Source: Lithospermum erythrorhizon (Eukaryota > Streptophyta > Magnoliopsida > Boraginales > Boraginaceae). From it: a stretch of 64,000 nucleotides of DNA. Positions within the stretch are counted from its first letter, which is position 1, and each line of letters begins with the position of its first letter. Both the position numbers and the translations under genes were made by a program. Location of the stretch: assembly GCA_019722365.1 (NCBI GenBank), contig JADFUC010000092.1, positions 124,001 through 188,000 of the forward strand, written 5' to 3'. The notes beneath the pieces were generated by a model that was given only the letters and a program-made list of their open reading frames with translations, did no database searches and was not told the origin of the DNA. Shown piece after piece: positions 24,393-37,339 of this stretch.

Positions 24393-25296
24393 ATGGAGTT
24401 CTCAAAGCTTTTCCTTTTGCTATCTCAATTCAAGCATTGTTAATTGTACCCTTTATCCAATCTTCTCCCACAGGTTCCAGCCTTTTTAGAGAATACATTG
24501 GAGCAGAGTTCAACATCAAATTCTCAGATGTACCAATAAACTCCAATGTTGAATTCCATTTCATCCTTCCGTTCGCAATCGACTATACACCATCTTCACC
24601 TTCCCCCACAAATGGAAAGTTCAATGTGTTTTTTGGCACAAACAATTTCACCCCTTCTCAAGTTTCAGCAATCAAGAATCAAAACAACAATGTAAAAGTC
24701 GCTTTGAGCTTAGGGGGAGATAGTGTTGGAAATGGCAATGCCTATTTCAACCCTTCTTCCATTCATTCTTGGGTTTCAAATGCTGTTTATTCACTCACTA
24801 ACATCATCAAACAGTACAATCTTGATGGAATCGATATCGACTACGAGCACTTCAAATCCGACCCTCACACCTTTGCTCAATGCATTGGGAAGCTTATCAC
24901 AACATTAAAAACAAGGGGGTCATTTTTTTTGCTTCAATTGCACCATTTGATGATGATCAAGTTCAGAGTCATTACATGGCATTGTGGAAACAATATTTAC
25001 ATGTTATTGACTATGTGAATTTCCAATTTCATGCTTATGATAAAGGGACCAGTGTGTCTCAATTTATCAAGTATTTTGACATACAAAGCTCAAACTATGA
25101 AGGGGGGAAAGTTTTGCCAAGTTTCGCTACTGATGGGAGCCGTGGATTATCCCCGGAAAATGGGTTCTTCGCAGCTTGCAATCAGCTTAAAAGTCAGGGG
25201 AAGCTTCATGGGATATTTGTTTGGGATGCTGAGGATTCTATGTCTAAAGGATTCAGATATGAGAAGAGGTCCCAAGCACTACTTGCTAGTGCTTAA
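24393..25296 (+). pseudogene. GH18 chitinase-like protein (chitinase 2/bulb chitinase type), two frameshifts
   Basis: The gene belongs to glycoside hydrolase family 18, close to the plant 'chitinase 2-like' and narbonin group, which are secreted or vacuolar. It starts at ATG 24393 with a hydrophobic signal peptide. Reading then needs a frame change near 24412-24420 (T-rich run) to enter the main frame, and another near 24905-24912 (A run) to reach the 3' part, which ends at TAA 25294-25296. Domain signs are [24 protein letters not shown] and the catalytic [10 protein letters not shown] with its Glu intact, then [28 protein letters not shown] and [12 protein letters not shown]. There are no introns, as is usual in this group. 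Each break would be explained by one missing base in a homopolymer, so either a young pseudogene or an assembly error is possible. Confidence 0.88.
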
Positions 25297-25581
25297 AAAT
25301 GTATAATCAATTGTGTATCAATAATGGCTATGTCTTTGTAATATACTTGTGTTAGTAGTTATTGGAGTTTGTGTAATGAAGCACGAAATAGTACTGGAGT
25401 TTGTGTAATGTGTAATGAATCATGAAATAGTATTGAGTTTAATTCTTATATGAGAACCATGAAACAGTCTTAAACTAATGAACTAATAATATAACATAAA
25501 GAAGCACTGCTGCATCACCTGTTCACCCCTGCCTAAATTGATCTTGAATATAGACCAAAATAATTCTCAGAGCTCTTAACT

Positions 25582-28500
25582 TCATCCCCCAAGACCCGAA
25601 TTCAATTTTGCTCGCCGCTCTTCATATGATGCTGGAAAAATATTCGACTAGTTAGTAGTGACTAGTGACACAAGTTAACAATGTACAGATCAGATCTCTA
25701 AGACACCTTTCACTAATCATTACATAATTAGCATCATATTCGTTGATTTTAGACACTTGTAGAGGCAACGTATAATATGAAAGCCTCAACAGAGAAGTGT
25801 CGTAGTAGAATATTATGTAGAAAGACATGAAGTCTCACAGCAATACATGAGTTAATATCACCAAATGATAGACACAAGAAATAAAACAAGTTAATATCAC
25901 CAAATGACAAGCACAAGAAATCAAACAATTTAATATCAGTATATAACCAAATGACAAACACAAGAAATCAAACAAGTGAATATCACAAATGACAAACACA
26001 AGAAATCAAACCAATCTCGGAAAGAAAGATACAATCAGCTTCATTGAGAAATAATGGTAAGTTAAAGGTAAAGAATCTATACCACATTCATAAAAAAGTT
26101 CTCTCTCTCTATCTCTCAGACACAGACCGATTAAAGTTTAAGCTATGAACTGTCAATGAAAAGTGATACATGTTTTAATATTGTCTCCGATTTCAAAGAA
26201 CTAATTTCAGATGATTAATAGGGATACCAAGAAGAATTTCTAATAAATTCCAGGATCCATTTGCAGATTTTTTTAAAGAGATTATAATGTTTTCAAGTTT
26301 CCACTATAATCTTTTACCCTTTTTACAAGAATTCTTTTACATAAAAAATCATGCATTAAGTGCAGGCTATGGTAGTATCTCATCAACGGGAAGACAAATC
26401 CTCTTGTGTGCATTGTTTGAAAAGTATGCTTAACATAATAGTTATAACATACAACTAGTTTCATACCCATGATCAAAAACATATTTTTGGAAGTATGTCA
26501 CATACTTTTGGTATACCTATAACGTGTATAAATTATAGACCATTCTAGTATAACTTGCATACACAGCCCTTACAAAGGCAGTAAATCCATGAAGTGTGAA
26601 ACAAGTCCGCTTCTGGTTCCTAATTTGTGAACTGAGTTTTTATTAGGTAATTTGTGAACTGAGTTTTTATTAGGTCATATAAAGAAAAACCCTCAAAAGT
26701 TCATACTAATAAGGTAGCTTTTGTCTCCAATATAAATGTTTAGTGGAACAAAAACTTTATCTGTTACAATATTTTAAGTTTCTCAGGGAAAAAGCAGGGA
26801 GTTACAAGAATACCCAAACTGTTCATGTCCCAGCTGCCAAGGAGGTCCAGCCTATGCAGACAACTACAGTTGAAAAGAAATATAATCTATCTAAAAACTT
26901 TTTCCCAGGCAATATAATCATAATTGCTAATACTAAAGTCATATTTGGCACTGTTGCTCAATCTCACACCTAAACAATTTTATGTTTCCTTTAGAGTAAT
27001 CCTCAAACGCTACTGTGAACTAATACTTCATATCAACTTTGTTTAAAATTTACACACTGCTGATATCTTTCACTAAAACGTCAGATTTATCAAGACCATT
27101 ATTTTAGTACCCTAATAATGTTTGAGCAAATCAGATTGATAATCCTCTGCAATATCAGTGCGATTGTTTTTTACTACAGTGAAACTTGAGGGAGAAATGT
27201 AGAACTTACGTTCAGTTGGCCGAGACATGAGAGGAATATGAGAAGGTTTTTTCTTTCTGCTTCTTTGATCGAGTATGCTAAAATCTGAAAACCAAAAGAT
27301 GGTGTTATTCTGATGGAAAAAGCCACCAAATGACTCTGATGGACAAGACCTTAAGAAAGTACAATTCTGAACTTGTTAAGATACAGCATGACATACCACT
27401 CTCGAAACTCGAAAGGCTGATTAGTGCCTCATTAAAGATTGCCGCCTGGAGTTTATAATTTCGACGTTCTTCCTCCAAGTGTGCATGTAGAGCTTGTGCA
27501 GCATCTATAAGTCAGATACATTACAGTGGACAAATGACTTTTGGTTTGCAGGGTTACCTTTAAGATTACTCATATTGTACAACACAAGGAATAGACAAGA
27601 AACCAAAATAAGATAAATGATTAAAGAAAAGTAAACCACTAAATCTTTGCTGGTTAGTCATTTGATTCAATCTACGTTCATTACTCATAAAATAAGTTTT
27701 TAATACATCAAATTACAAGTTTGTGTATTTTGAGTTCTTAGTAATGAGCTAAAGCATTTAAGGTCTTCACATCTGTTAGTTCTAAGGAAACATATAAGCA
27801 AGAAAATAAATAAATAAAACGTCGGTACTTTACATAGTTATCCTACCGACACCTAAGAATATCTAGGATATAATACTGAAGTGTATCGACAGAAGCGCAA
27901 TGCTAGTGTATCACATGCTTAAATTAAATCGGCATTTAAGGGGACCAAAAGAATAATGGCTATACAGGAGCTTGTCTGGCTACATATCAATGCCCTTACC
28001 TGATGAGCAAATAAATTTGAGGTCTTCAAATTCACAAGATTGAAGAACTAATGGAACTTCTGGAGCCATTTTGTATTGAGGTTTTCTTGGTGTCCTTTCG
28101 ATATTCAGTAGGTCATCTATCACCTACAGAGTGAAAATTACCGAATGAGTCATCTCTCATGAATAATTCATATTGTAGATTTATGTTTATATGATCATAA
28201 TTACTTCCTCTGTTCTTATTTGAGTAACCTAGTTATAGAGACAATATAATTCATTCAAATAAGAACAGAAGAAGTACAATTCGACAACATAGGTACGCCC
28301 ATCTGCTGAAGTAGCAAAAGATGGGTCATTTGAAAGAGGCAAATGTAAATGAAAGTCAGAGGAATATACTGTATACAAAAATGTTAGTTACACACATCAG
28401 AAGATTCAAGATCTTGGCCAATCAAGAAGAGGATAGCAACAATGCACCGGATCTGATGCCATAAAAAAGCAGTGCCTTTGATCTTTATCATCCAAAGTTC

Positions 28501-31500
28501 TTCACCTTCAATTCTGTAGCAATATTCATTCCCGAATTCAGGTAAGCTAAAAGAAATATGTACAATTCTTTGTTATATGATTTGTGATCTGGTAAATCAT
28601 CCAGCTAAAGATGACACTTAGAAATCATCAAAGCACGCTAAATGCCAGGCAATAATTCTACAGCTAAATGGCAATACCTTTCATCACAACAGGAAATCTT
28701 GAATTGCCTGATATGCCGCCTATAATTGTGCACACTGGCTGCATCCATCTTACAAAAATTCCTGAAGTCATGCTCTCCTATAAACTTCATTCCGGCAGTC
28801 TCCATTGCCTACAGAGATTCATATATATTCAAATTAGTGAACTACATCAAATAGTAAATTTAAAACCAAATATCTCGTGTATTACAGTTATATACCTTAA
28901 TACCTTTGTATTTAAATCTCCTTTCCAAAAAAAGTACTTGTAGACTCTGCCAAGACAACTAAACCTGCAATTTTTTGAAATAACACAATTACATTACCCA
29001 GTGAAAAAAAGTAGTCAACAAGCATATCATTCTATTCCAACCTCTCAGGCAGGTATATCACTATTACCTACTCTGATGTGGTAAGATGGAAATCTAAGGC
29101 TTTAACAATCCTCAGGTTGAGGCATATTTGGCAAATATTTATCCTCGTAATATGGCACCAGATAAACTCACAAGCTATAATACACTTTCATAAAATTACT
29201 TCAGTCTGTAGACAGAACTCAGTTCACATTTAGGATTAACTACTGGCTATAGATTTATCTTTACATATGACACGAAGTACAAAATGTGGAATAATGTTAA
29301 AGGAAGTTCGCAATATATTCCAAGTGTAAAAGATCCTCATCTTTTACATGCTCAACACATTAGGCTGCATTTATGTAGTTCTGAAGCATAGATTCACATA
29401 ATTAGCCATATTGTATCTCAGATGTGCTTCACTAACTTTCACCACCTAGGAGAAATCTAAATGAATCTCAGATGGTTGGTAATCAAGAAAGTTTAAACTA
29501 CCCTAACCTGTTAAGGACACTAGGAGGATAACAAATGGATATGATTCTACCTCACAAGTCACCACTATTACTTCTATGTACTGTATATAGTCATTTCTGA
29601 ATTTCTAATGGCAACTTTTATTTTTTAAGATTCAAATTTAAAAATTATCAAGCTATATCTTTTGTCAATGAATTACCGCAGAATTTTCATAAAGCGAGGT
29701 TACAGAGGATTTAATTATAAATGATGTTACAATTTGACGACAGCAATTATATAAATCATTCCATAAAACAATATTTGAAGAAATCTAACAGACCTTGCAC
29801 TAAAATTATTTGGAGCTGGAGACCAACCCATAACTCTAATATCGTTGGGGAGAACTCTATTCAGCAGTTTCACATAATCTATTTCACCTCCTGTGGAAAA
29901 TCACCCATATGCTCAGAAGAGTGACATGGAAATGATATACATTGCTGATTCAAATTAAGGAGATGATACCAACTATAGCTTAATCGTTTTGGTAGAGAGA
30001 AAAATTCTCAAGTCTCAATCACAGACAGCGACAAAGTCAGGTCAATGGCATGAGGGGGTTGAAAATAAGTGCTCATTGAACATGAAAAGAAGATTAAATG
30101 AGAAAATTTATCTAGGCCTTATTTATGCAATATAATAATTCAAACTTTTCCAACCCGTAATTAATCTTCAACTGGCCTCTCATTTAGTATATTTTAAGAG
30201 AAGAGTTAAATAGTAAAGTTACTCCTTATTTATCCTTGTATGTATTGCAAGAGTAGATAATAAGCCATCCAGGACTTCGCAAAATAAATCAAGTCTAATT
30301 CAAGTCGAAATGTGTGAGTCTTGTGAGTCTTCTGTTAACTTTTTTCTTTTTTTTCATTCAAAATAAACAAGAGGGGGGAAAATAATTAAGGAGCGAAAAT
30401 TGATTTCATACAGATATTAAAAAATGTAGATAATTGGAAAACAAAATCCAGTTACAGACCACACGACTCTTTAGGAAAAGATTTTTCAGCATCATTATGG
30501 CCCATGCCTCTTTCCTTGTGATTTGACCTAAGATGTAGACCAATTACCTGCACCAGAAATTTCTCAAATTAGCTACGAACAAGACGAATATATAAAAGAG
30601 TGAGATACGACAAAGTGAGCTAACACCAATTTACTTGTCCAACTGAGGATACTCCCTTGTCAGTTCTGCCACATCTTGAGTATTGCCAATCTTTTTTCTC
30701 ACCATTAACGAGTCTTGTCTTCTCAAGAGCTTTAAAAATTTCAGACTGCCAAATTAAAAATTCATGTAGATAGGCACAAGATAAATATCAGCCATCATTT
30801 GCATTTTCAGGAGGAATAGAAGATGTAATGTCGACTTTACTGAATTAAATTCCAATTTTCTAAAAGATCAAAGCTCTTTAAATTTCTATAATATCTACTA
30901 CTCATAATGAAGCTGTCAAACCTAAACCAAAAGAAGAAAAGGAAGAAAAAAAAGGTGAGATACATGGGTGGATCATCCACCTTCTAAACACATGCAACAG
31001 AAGAAAAGAAGGGGAAACACGACAGATGAAAAGAAGGGGAAATGCACCTCGACTGTTGGATCCATCTGCGCCTCCGAAGCAAATCCATAAAATCTGTGGC
31101 AGCATGTTATAAGTAATCATAAAATTGAATACATGCTAATACAAAATGACTTCTGTTACTCAAATCCAAATCCAATGTTCAAAAGGTGTAGTAAAACATA
31201 TAACGCAGTTAATAGATAGAGAGATTGGCATGCCAACAATAATGCATCACATACAGTATTTCACCAGGAGATCTTAGTATGTCAAATGATCTGAAAGGAA
31301 AAGAATGAAAGCTTGCTTTCGCATGAGCTTTGCACTAACGACTACTACAAAAACGGAACATTAAAAATCCAGGAACTTGTTAAGCTTAAAGACAGAATTG
31401 GGTCTGCAATTGTTGTACTGATGCTTAATGTTTAAAGTTCTTAATATATGAATTATGTTAATCTCAAATTTGGTGAGATTTCTTGACCTATAACATAATA

Positions 31501-33291
31501 AACGAGAAGTCATTTTAGAATCCTATGTTTCTTCGAAAACCTGGCTAAATATAAAAGCATTTAATAAACTTCACTTCAAATTTACAATGAGAACTGAAGT
31601 TTTCCAGAGTCTAATCTTAATTCTCAAGATTTACCTCTTTCCAAAATACATTATCTTCAAAGCTACGAATCTCCTGGGGAACTGCCAGTTACTCATTGCA
31701 CCAGAATCTACATTCAATATTCATACCGGAGAAAAAATGGACTTAGTGACTTACTTAACTTAACCATAAAACATGTAGCATGGAGAATACTTTATTTTAC
31801 ACACTTGTGCATGCAATAACCTGGAGTTGTCTCTTTCGATTTTTTCCTGTTGGCCTTATTATTGGCTAATTGCAATCTCTTCGTCTTCTCCACCACGCCT
31901 TCGTCATCTATAATACCACAAGTATGATTGACTTTAATCTGCATCATTGCAATGATTAACATTTTTTATTAATTCAATAATTCTATTCTGTATATACAGT
32001 ATTAGACGCCTGCTTGTATAACGTCCTTCATACGACCATACTTATAGGCACTACTAGCCAACTGCTGCTTCCTCAAATTTAAATTCTACCTCCATCCCTA
32101 ATTGATAAGGTCATTTTCCATTTATAGAAATCCTTAATTTGATTCCCATTTAGTTCAAATATGTGGAGGGAAAATTTAAGTTATGAGTTAATATTGAAAT
32201 TTTCTAAATGTTTGTACCAAATAAAATGCCCCTATCCAAAAGGGATGGAGGGAGCAATATATTTGTGTATACTATGTATGATATTTGGTGAAAAATACTA
32301 AAGATAATATTTTTAACCTACTTTACTATTAATTTTGATTAAGATTAAAGTAATGCGTGTCACTTAAAGTCCGCAAAGTTTATTAATTTTGACCATCCAT
32401 AATCAAATTAGACAATCTCAAACACTGGATCACAAACTTCAACAATACGTTGATAATTTCAAGACAAACAGAGAGAACATATTGCACATATCAAAACCAA
32501 ATTGATTATTGGAAAACCTTTGTTTACGAATGTTATGAAAACTGAAGCTCTAGCTAACAAAAAACTTACCTATTTCTAACATTAACATTAACATGCTCAA
32601 TGTCACAGAATAGGCTCCCGCTTAAGCAGGTAAGAGGGTGATAGTACGCAACCTTACCTCTGATAATAGAATTGAGCCATGAGTGGAGTGCAAATAGCTA
32701 TATACTACTTCACAATAGATAATAAGCCTAGTTAGTGTAATGCCCATTTTGATTTATTTCATTATAGGCCATTCATTTTTTTTTTGTCCTAGCCATTTGC
32801 ACATAGATTGAAGAAAACAAAAGGGTAAAAAATTATACTGAAATATAAAATGATAGGGAGTAATTTGAAACCATATCATTGATTGTTTGATTGGTTGATA
32901 ATTTTATAAGAAAAAATAGTCAAAAATACATTGAAAATGTAAAAGTACATGACAAATATTTTGAAAAAAAAATTAGGCTAGAACAACAAATAAAAAAACC
33001 GAGGGACACAAAACCTTTGACTCGATAGGACACGAAAATAAAATAAAAACATACCTCTTTGCATTTGCAATTTGCTAGCTGACGAGTAAGAATGTGATTT
33101 TGTGACTCAAGTTCCTATGAATTATTTATATTAGTTGAGAATTCAAATTGAATGGGAAAAATATAGATGAAAAAATGATGTACCTTAAGTTTGGTTTGTA
33201 GAAAATGGAGGTCTGTTTGTAAAGAAGAAATGAGATATTCATCCGATTTGTCAGCTTCAGTAGCTCCGCCGAGCTTAATTACGGACGACAT
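25582..33291 (-). CDS. tRNA pseudouridine synthase, DEG1/PUS3 type (tRNA psi38/39)
   Basis: This TruA-family enzyme isomerises uridine to pseudouridine at positions 38/39 of the tRNA anticodon stem-loop. Fifteen exons (minus strand): 33184-33291, 33055-33114, 31821-31938, 31635-31707, 31048-31093, 30635-30745, 30460-30547, 29794-29890, 28904-28964, 28678-28808, 28396-28513, 28000-28123, 27397-27504, 27210-27284 and 25582-25631. They total 1368 nt, that is 455 residues plus TGA, with all phases consistent. A coiled N-terminal segment (residues 20-60) precedes a Lys-rich linker. The core has ALKIMYFGKRFYGFASEAQ (about 110-130), the catalytic loop RCGRTDKGVS with Asp164, GEHDFRNFCKMDA, and FLWHQIRCIVAILFLIGQ. 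The residue pattern fits DEG1/PUS3 better than PUS1. The 3' end converges on the GH18 gene, 285 bp away. The last intron is 1.6 kb and repeat-rich. Confidence 0.94.
25851..26013. repeat. Four-copy 39-47 bp tandem repeat in last PUS3 intron
   Basis: The unit TTAATATCACCAAATGAC plus ACACAAGAAATCAAACAA starts at 25851, 25890, about 25929 and about 25976. The third copy carries an 8-bp insertion. It lies in the intron between exons 25582-25631 and 27210-27284. Confidence 0.9.
28204..28274. mobile_element. Short (71-bp) Stowaway-like MITE in PUS3 intron
   Basis: Terminal inverted repeats CTTCCTCTGTTCTTATTTGA and its complement cover most of the element and would fold into a hairpin. TA flanks both ends (28202-28203 and 28275-28276). 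It is probably an internally deleted derivative of a longer Stowaway family. Confidence 0.8.
32086..32254. mobile_element. Stowaway-like MITE in PUS3 intron
   Basis: The left end CTACCTCCATCCCT and right end AGGGATGGAGGGAG are near-perfect inverted repeats. It is 169 bp, with no coding capacity. The flanking TA is not clear. Its ends resemble those at 37161-37339. Confidence 0.75.
32611..32700 (-). repeat. SINE-like repeat, copy a (fragment)
   Basis: Read on the minus strand it has TTATCAGAGGTAAGGTTGCGTAC, then a C/T-rich part, then GCTTAAGCGGGAGCCTATT. It shares this order with copies at 39426, 48898, 51690, 54822 and 63112. It resembles the 3' part of plant Au-type SINEs. Confidence 0.6.
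32770..33006. mobile_element. Diverged Stowaway-like MITE in PUS3 intron 2
   Basis: The left end (CATTC plus a T run plus GTCCTAGCC) and the right end (complement of CCTCGG-T7-ATTTGTTGTTCTAGCC) form imperfect inverted repeats. The interior GATTGGTTGATAATTTTAT also occurs in the MITE at 47907-48128, so both belong to one family. Confidence 0.6.
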
Positions 33292-33842
33292 TGTTTTTTG
33301 TGTACAACGAATTATAAATGGGGGTTTTGAAAGACTTTTCTTATTCTTTTTTGCCTAAATTTCATTTGGCCCCTCAATTATTTTGAAACATTTGAGATTC
33401 AACTTCTCAAGTACTATTCCACAAATTTGAAATAAATTCAATTGGTATTGTGATTGAGCTAAAGATCTGTTGCTCGGGCGGCTCGAATTTATCAGTATAT
33501 GAGTTGTAAATTAATAATCTTAACTATAAAAAAATCGACAAATCAATATTCGATAAATTAACTAATTTATTCACTTCAGACTTAGACTAATAGAAAATAT
33601 ATATATATATATTCGATAAAATAATAAGATAATAATTTTTTTGGAGATTCCTTTATAATTTTAGGTCCATTAAAATTATAAATGAATAATTCTTAGAAAA
33701 TAAAAAATAATTTTTAAATTTTAATGAAAATATGACTCTAGTTTGTTTTATTTTAAAGGTCAAATCTAGTTATTAGAGTATACAATGAATTAAAGTCATC
33801 AACTTACTTGCAATGTCTTTCAATTTAATATAACTATTCTAC
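33292..33842. other. 5' flank of PUS3 and spacer to copia fragment
   Basis: AT-rich sequence with an (AT)n run at 33597-33612. It should contain the PUS3 promoter, but no clear TATA box at a sensible distance was seen. Confidence 0.4.
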
Positions 33843-35775
33843 ATGTATACAATGAATTCTGTTGAGTATAACACATTCCATGAACAATGTTATCCATTTC
33901 ATTCTACTGTCCTTCCTATTAATTCATCACTCCCTACTATTCCAAATGAGTTTCCTATCTCTTTGTATTATCCTGAATGTGTTCTTGAGTCTAATCTTAA
34001 TGATCATCAACATCAGTCTAGTACAGACAATGTTAATACTGAACCATTCATGTCAGATACACAATTATCTTCACCACACACTAATGAGCATTTTTCTCCA
34101 CCACACTCAAATGATCACACTGAAAATAATCCACCTTCCATTCCTAGGAAATCTTCTAGAATGCATACTACACCTAAACATCTTAATGACTATGTGTGTT
34201 ATGGAGTATAGAGTTTCCTTTGTCCCAAACTAAATACTGAATCATCTCTTGTAGTTAATAAAACTTTTGTTGCTTCTGTTTCAAACATCACTGAACCTAA
34301 GACTTATAAACAAGTTATTAAAGATCCAAAATGGATACATGCCATGAACAAAGAGCTTGAAGCTCTATCTACTAGTGGCACATGAGAAGTTATGCCACTG
34401 CTTGCTAGGAATAGAGTTGTTGCTTACAAATGGATATACAAGATCAAACTTAAGTCTGATGGCTCTATAGAAAGGTATAAGGTCAGGTTAGTGTGCATTT
34501 TGATTGTTGTTATGTCTCATGGTTGGTCCCTGTTCCAGCTAGATGTGAACAATGCATTTCTACATGGAAATTTGATTGAAAAAATGTATATGCAGCCCTT
34601 CAAGGTATCACCATTCTTCCTGGTTCAGTGTGTAGGCTTAAAAAGAGTTTATATGGCCTGAAGGAGGCTTCAAGGAAATGGTTTTCCAAGCTCAGTCAAA
34701 CTCTTGTTTCTCTTGGATACAAGCAATTCAAGAATGACTATTATCTGTATGCGATGCACAATGATGGAGGCACTGTGATTGTGGCAGTTTATGTAGATGA
34801 TATCCTAGTCATTGGTTCCAATCTGAAGGCAATTACTGATCTTAAAGCTTATCTTCACAATCATTTTAGCATCAAAGATCTTGAATTCTTTAATTACTTT
34901 CTAGACTTTGAGATTGTGAAAACAGTGATCGGGCCATAATGACTTAGTAAAATTTGTTCAAAAAATTCCCAGCAGATAAGGATTTTGATTATTCTGCTAG
35001 AGGTCACAAACAGTATGGTACTCTACTACCATTGAACACAAAGTTGAAGCCCGATGCAGCCAGCTCGCCTAATCCGCACTTATAGAAGCATGGTTGGAAA
35101 TCTCACCTTTCTTACCAATACCAGATTCCGATCTCTTCTTTCTGTGTAAGTGCACCTTTAAGCCAATTAATGCAAAGAACCCGTAGAGCCACATCTTGGA
35201 AAGCCTTTTACAACATTCATACACTATGTTTATGACACCGCTTTTACCTGGGCTAGCGATTCAGTAGTTCTACTCATTATGTCGAGGCTTTTTCAAACAG
35301 TGATTGAATAGCATGTCCCAATACTTGAAGGTCTGTGACAGAGTACATTGTTAAGCTTGGTCATTCTCCTATTTTCTGGAAGATGGTATAAAACTGCTCC
35401 TGTGGAGCTCAACTCGAGGCCGAATATCTATATTAGCTCAAGCTTCTCGCAGAGGTCACTTATCTAGTCCGTTTGCTCACTGATTTGGGGGTCTCTATCT
35501 TACTCTTGTTACCTTGTATTATGACAACAGTTCGACCATTCATGTAGCTCACAATCCGATCTTTCATGAACGCACAAAGCATATTAACATCGGGATCATT
35601 TCAAGAAGAGAAAGGCGCCAAGTTCTCGCTTATACTAGTTCATCTTCTTACCTCAGTACAGGTTGTAGACATTTTAACTAAGATCTTGACATCTCCTCAA
35701 CATAACTATTTGATTGACAAGTCGATTGCTTCCTTCTCAAAGAACAATCGCCTTCTAAGGGCGGCGAGGGGGCGT
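33843..35775 (+). pseudogene. Ty1/copia polyprotein fragment: linker, reverse transcriptase, RNase H
   Basis: The first ORF (33843-34211) is the Ser/Pro-rich linker between integrase and RT, ending in IPRKSSRMHTTPKHLNDYVC. RT follows in pieces: WIHAMNKELEAL at about 34337, then [20 protein letters not shown] (34392-34661) and [34 protein letters not shown] and the intact YVDDILVIGS catalytic box are at 34628-34939. RNase H remnants run to 35775 across stops, ending in VVDILTKILTSPQHNYL. An internal stop follows the linker, and sequence is deleted between SIERYK and HGWSL. The element is 5'-truncated: no gag or integrase is found. Confidence 0.88.
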
Positions 35776-36045
35776 TGAGTACAACATACGACACGTGTCA
35801 ACCAGTCGGTGAAGTTGAAAAGCTAGAGAAAGCGACACGTAATGCTGCAAGCAGAACGAGCTGATCTGGACAGATAACGATGTTTCATTATTGGTGGAGT
35901 TAATTATTGATGTGTTAGTTAGTTAATGATCAGAATCAAATTTATTGATAGTTGTTGAAAAGTAAAAGAATAATATTCCGAAATCAATGCAATCATTATT
36001 TCCTCTTCTCTTTCGTATTTTGTCTTTTTTTCTCCACTGAAATTT
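35776..36045 (+). repeat. Probable 3' LTR of the plus-strand copia fragment
   Basis: A G-rich polypurine tract (GGGCGGCGAGGGGG) at 35760-35773 immediately precedes TTGAGTACAACATACGACACG. This is the usual polypurine-tract/LTR junction of plant copia elements, though the canonical TG is altered to CG/TTG. The right end near TTTCCCCA is a guess. Confidence 0.6.
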
Positions 36046-37160
36046 CCCCAAATTGATCGCATAAAACCCTAACTACTAAATCAATCAATTCAATTAATCA
36101 AATCATGAATAATATCAATTATAACAAATTTAAAGGTTTAACTTATATGTATCTACGATTAATTTAGTTTATACAAAAATCTGAAATTCGTTGAATCGGC
36201 TAAAAATTCTTTAGATTAATAATTATTAATTTATTGATAAATTAATAAATTTCTCATCTCCCAACATTATTAATTTATAGAGTTTTCACTGCAGTTGCTT
36301 GCCCCCTCAATTGGACGCTTTTTAGCGTTGTCCCTATCAATATTAGGGTATAGATAAACCCAGCCAACTCTAGCTGCACCCGAACAAGTTTCAGTTCGGC
36401 TCAATAAGGAATCTAGGTTCTACGGTCGAGGTTCAAAAATCGCAGGTTAATCTCTTGGCCAGATTCGATCTTGGCGGGTCAAGCGCTCGATCTAAAGTTC
36501 GATCGAACATACAAATTTTAATGATAAAATATGCACACACACAAAAATTATAAAGTTACGTTCAACCTTTCTGGCCAAATGCGCCGAATCGAACTTTTCG
36601 TAATCAGCCAAGTTCATTACACGCCTACTATCATCCTTTTTAGGTTATATTTGATGTAAATCAATTTTGGCTTAATCATTTTAGGCGAAATTGCGAGTTT
36701 GAGTGTTCATGCGGCGGATTAAATTTTGAAGTTGTTCATTAATTGAAGTTATTTTAATTAGATTAATTTATTCAATTATTATTATTATTAGCTATTTTTT
36801 TCGTAGGAGAATTTTACAAGACCCTCTGGTGGAATCGAACTCCAAGACCTCTTATACGGAGTGTTTCTAAGTATAATCATTATAGGCTCGTTCTCTCATT
36901 TATTCAATTATTGATTCTAATTTTGATAATAAGAATTATTAATTACTGATCACTCTATTTCTCTGATCTTTTACTGTCAGCAATGGAAGCACAGGGAGTG
37001 GGGGTTATAGGTTTTGAGGACAAGGTTATTGCGACAAGGTGGTCGGTAGCATGCATTAAAGCGTGCAGTGGCAGAGGGGTTAATTTTTTTTTTTTGTAAT
37101 ATTTGTATATTATTCAAAAATAAATTTTAGCTAAAATCACCCTCAAGAGCAATAAATAAA
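36046..37160. other. Spacer, nothing recognised
   Basis: AT-rich sequence. A short coding-like ATG stretch begins at 36983 (MEAQGVGVIGFEDKV) but ends within about 35 codons and matches nothing I know. Confidence 0.35.
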
Positions 37161-37339
37161 CTCCCTCCATCCCAATTTCTAAGTCACATTTGACTTGGCA
37201 CAAACATTAATAAAATTTTAAATTTGTCTCTCATACTTAAATTTTCCTCCATTCCTTCCACAAATATTTAGTCAAAATGGGAATGTGTTTTGGATTTTCT
37301 AAAATGACAAAATGTCCCTTACATTAAGGGATGAAGGGA
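37161..37339. mobile_element. Stowaway-like MITE upstream of the two-exon gene
   Basis: Starts CTCCCTCCATCCCAATTT and ends AAGGGATGAAGGGAT, forming imperfect inverted repeats. It is 179 bp and non-coding. A TA follows the right end; the left flank is AA. Confidence 0.7.

Noticed and set aside
30902..31120. 72-codon minus-strand ORF
   Set aside because: It covers PUS3 exon 31048-31093 in the wrong frame; the spliced frame gives the family motif instead.
36825..36862. tRNA-like B box (GAGTTCGATTCCACCA on the minus strand)
   Set aside because: The T-arm-like word is present, but no A box, acceptor stem or cloverleaf can be drawn around it. It is at best a trace of a tRNA-derived SINE.
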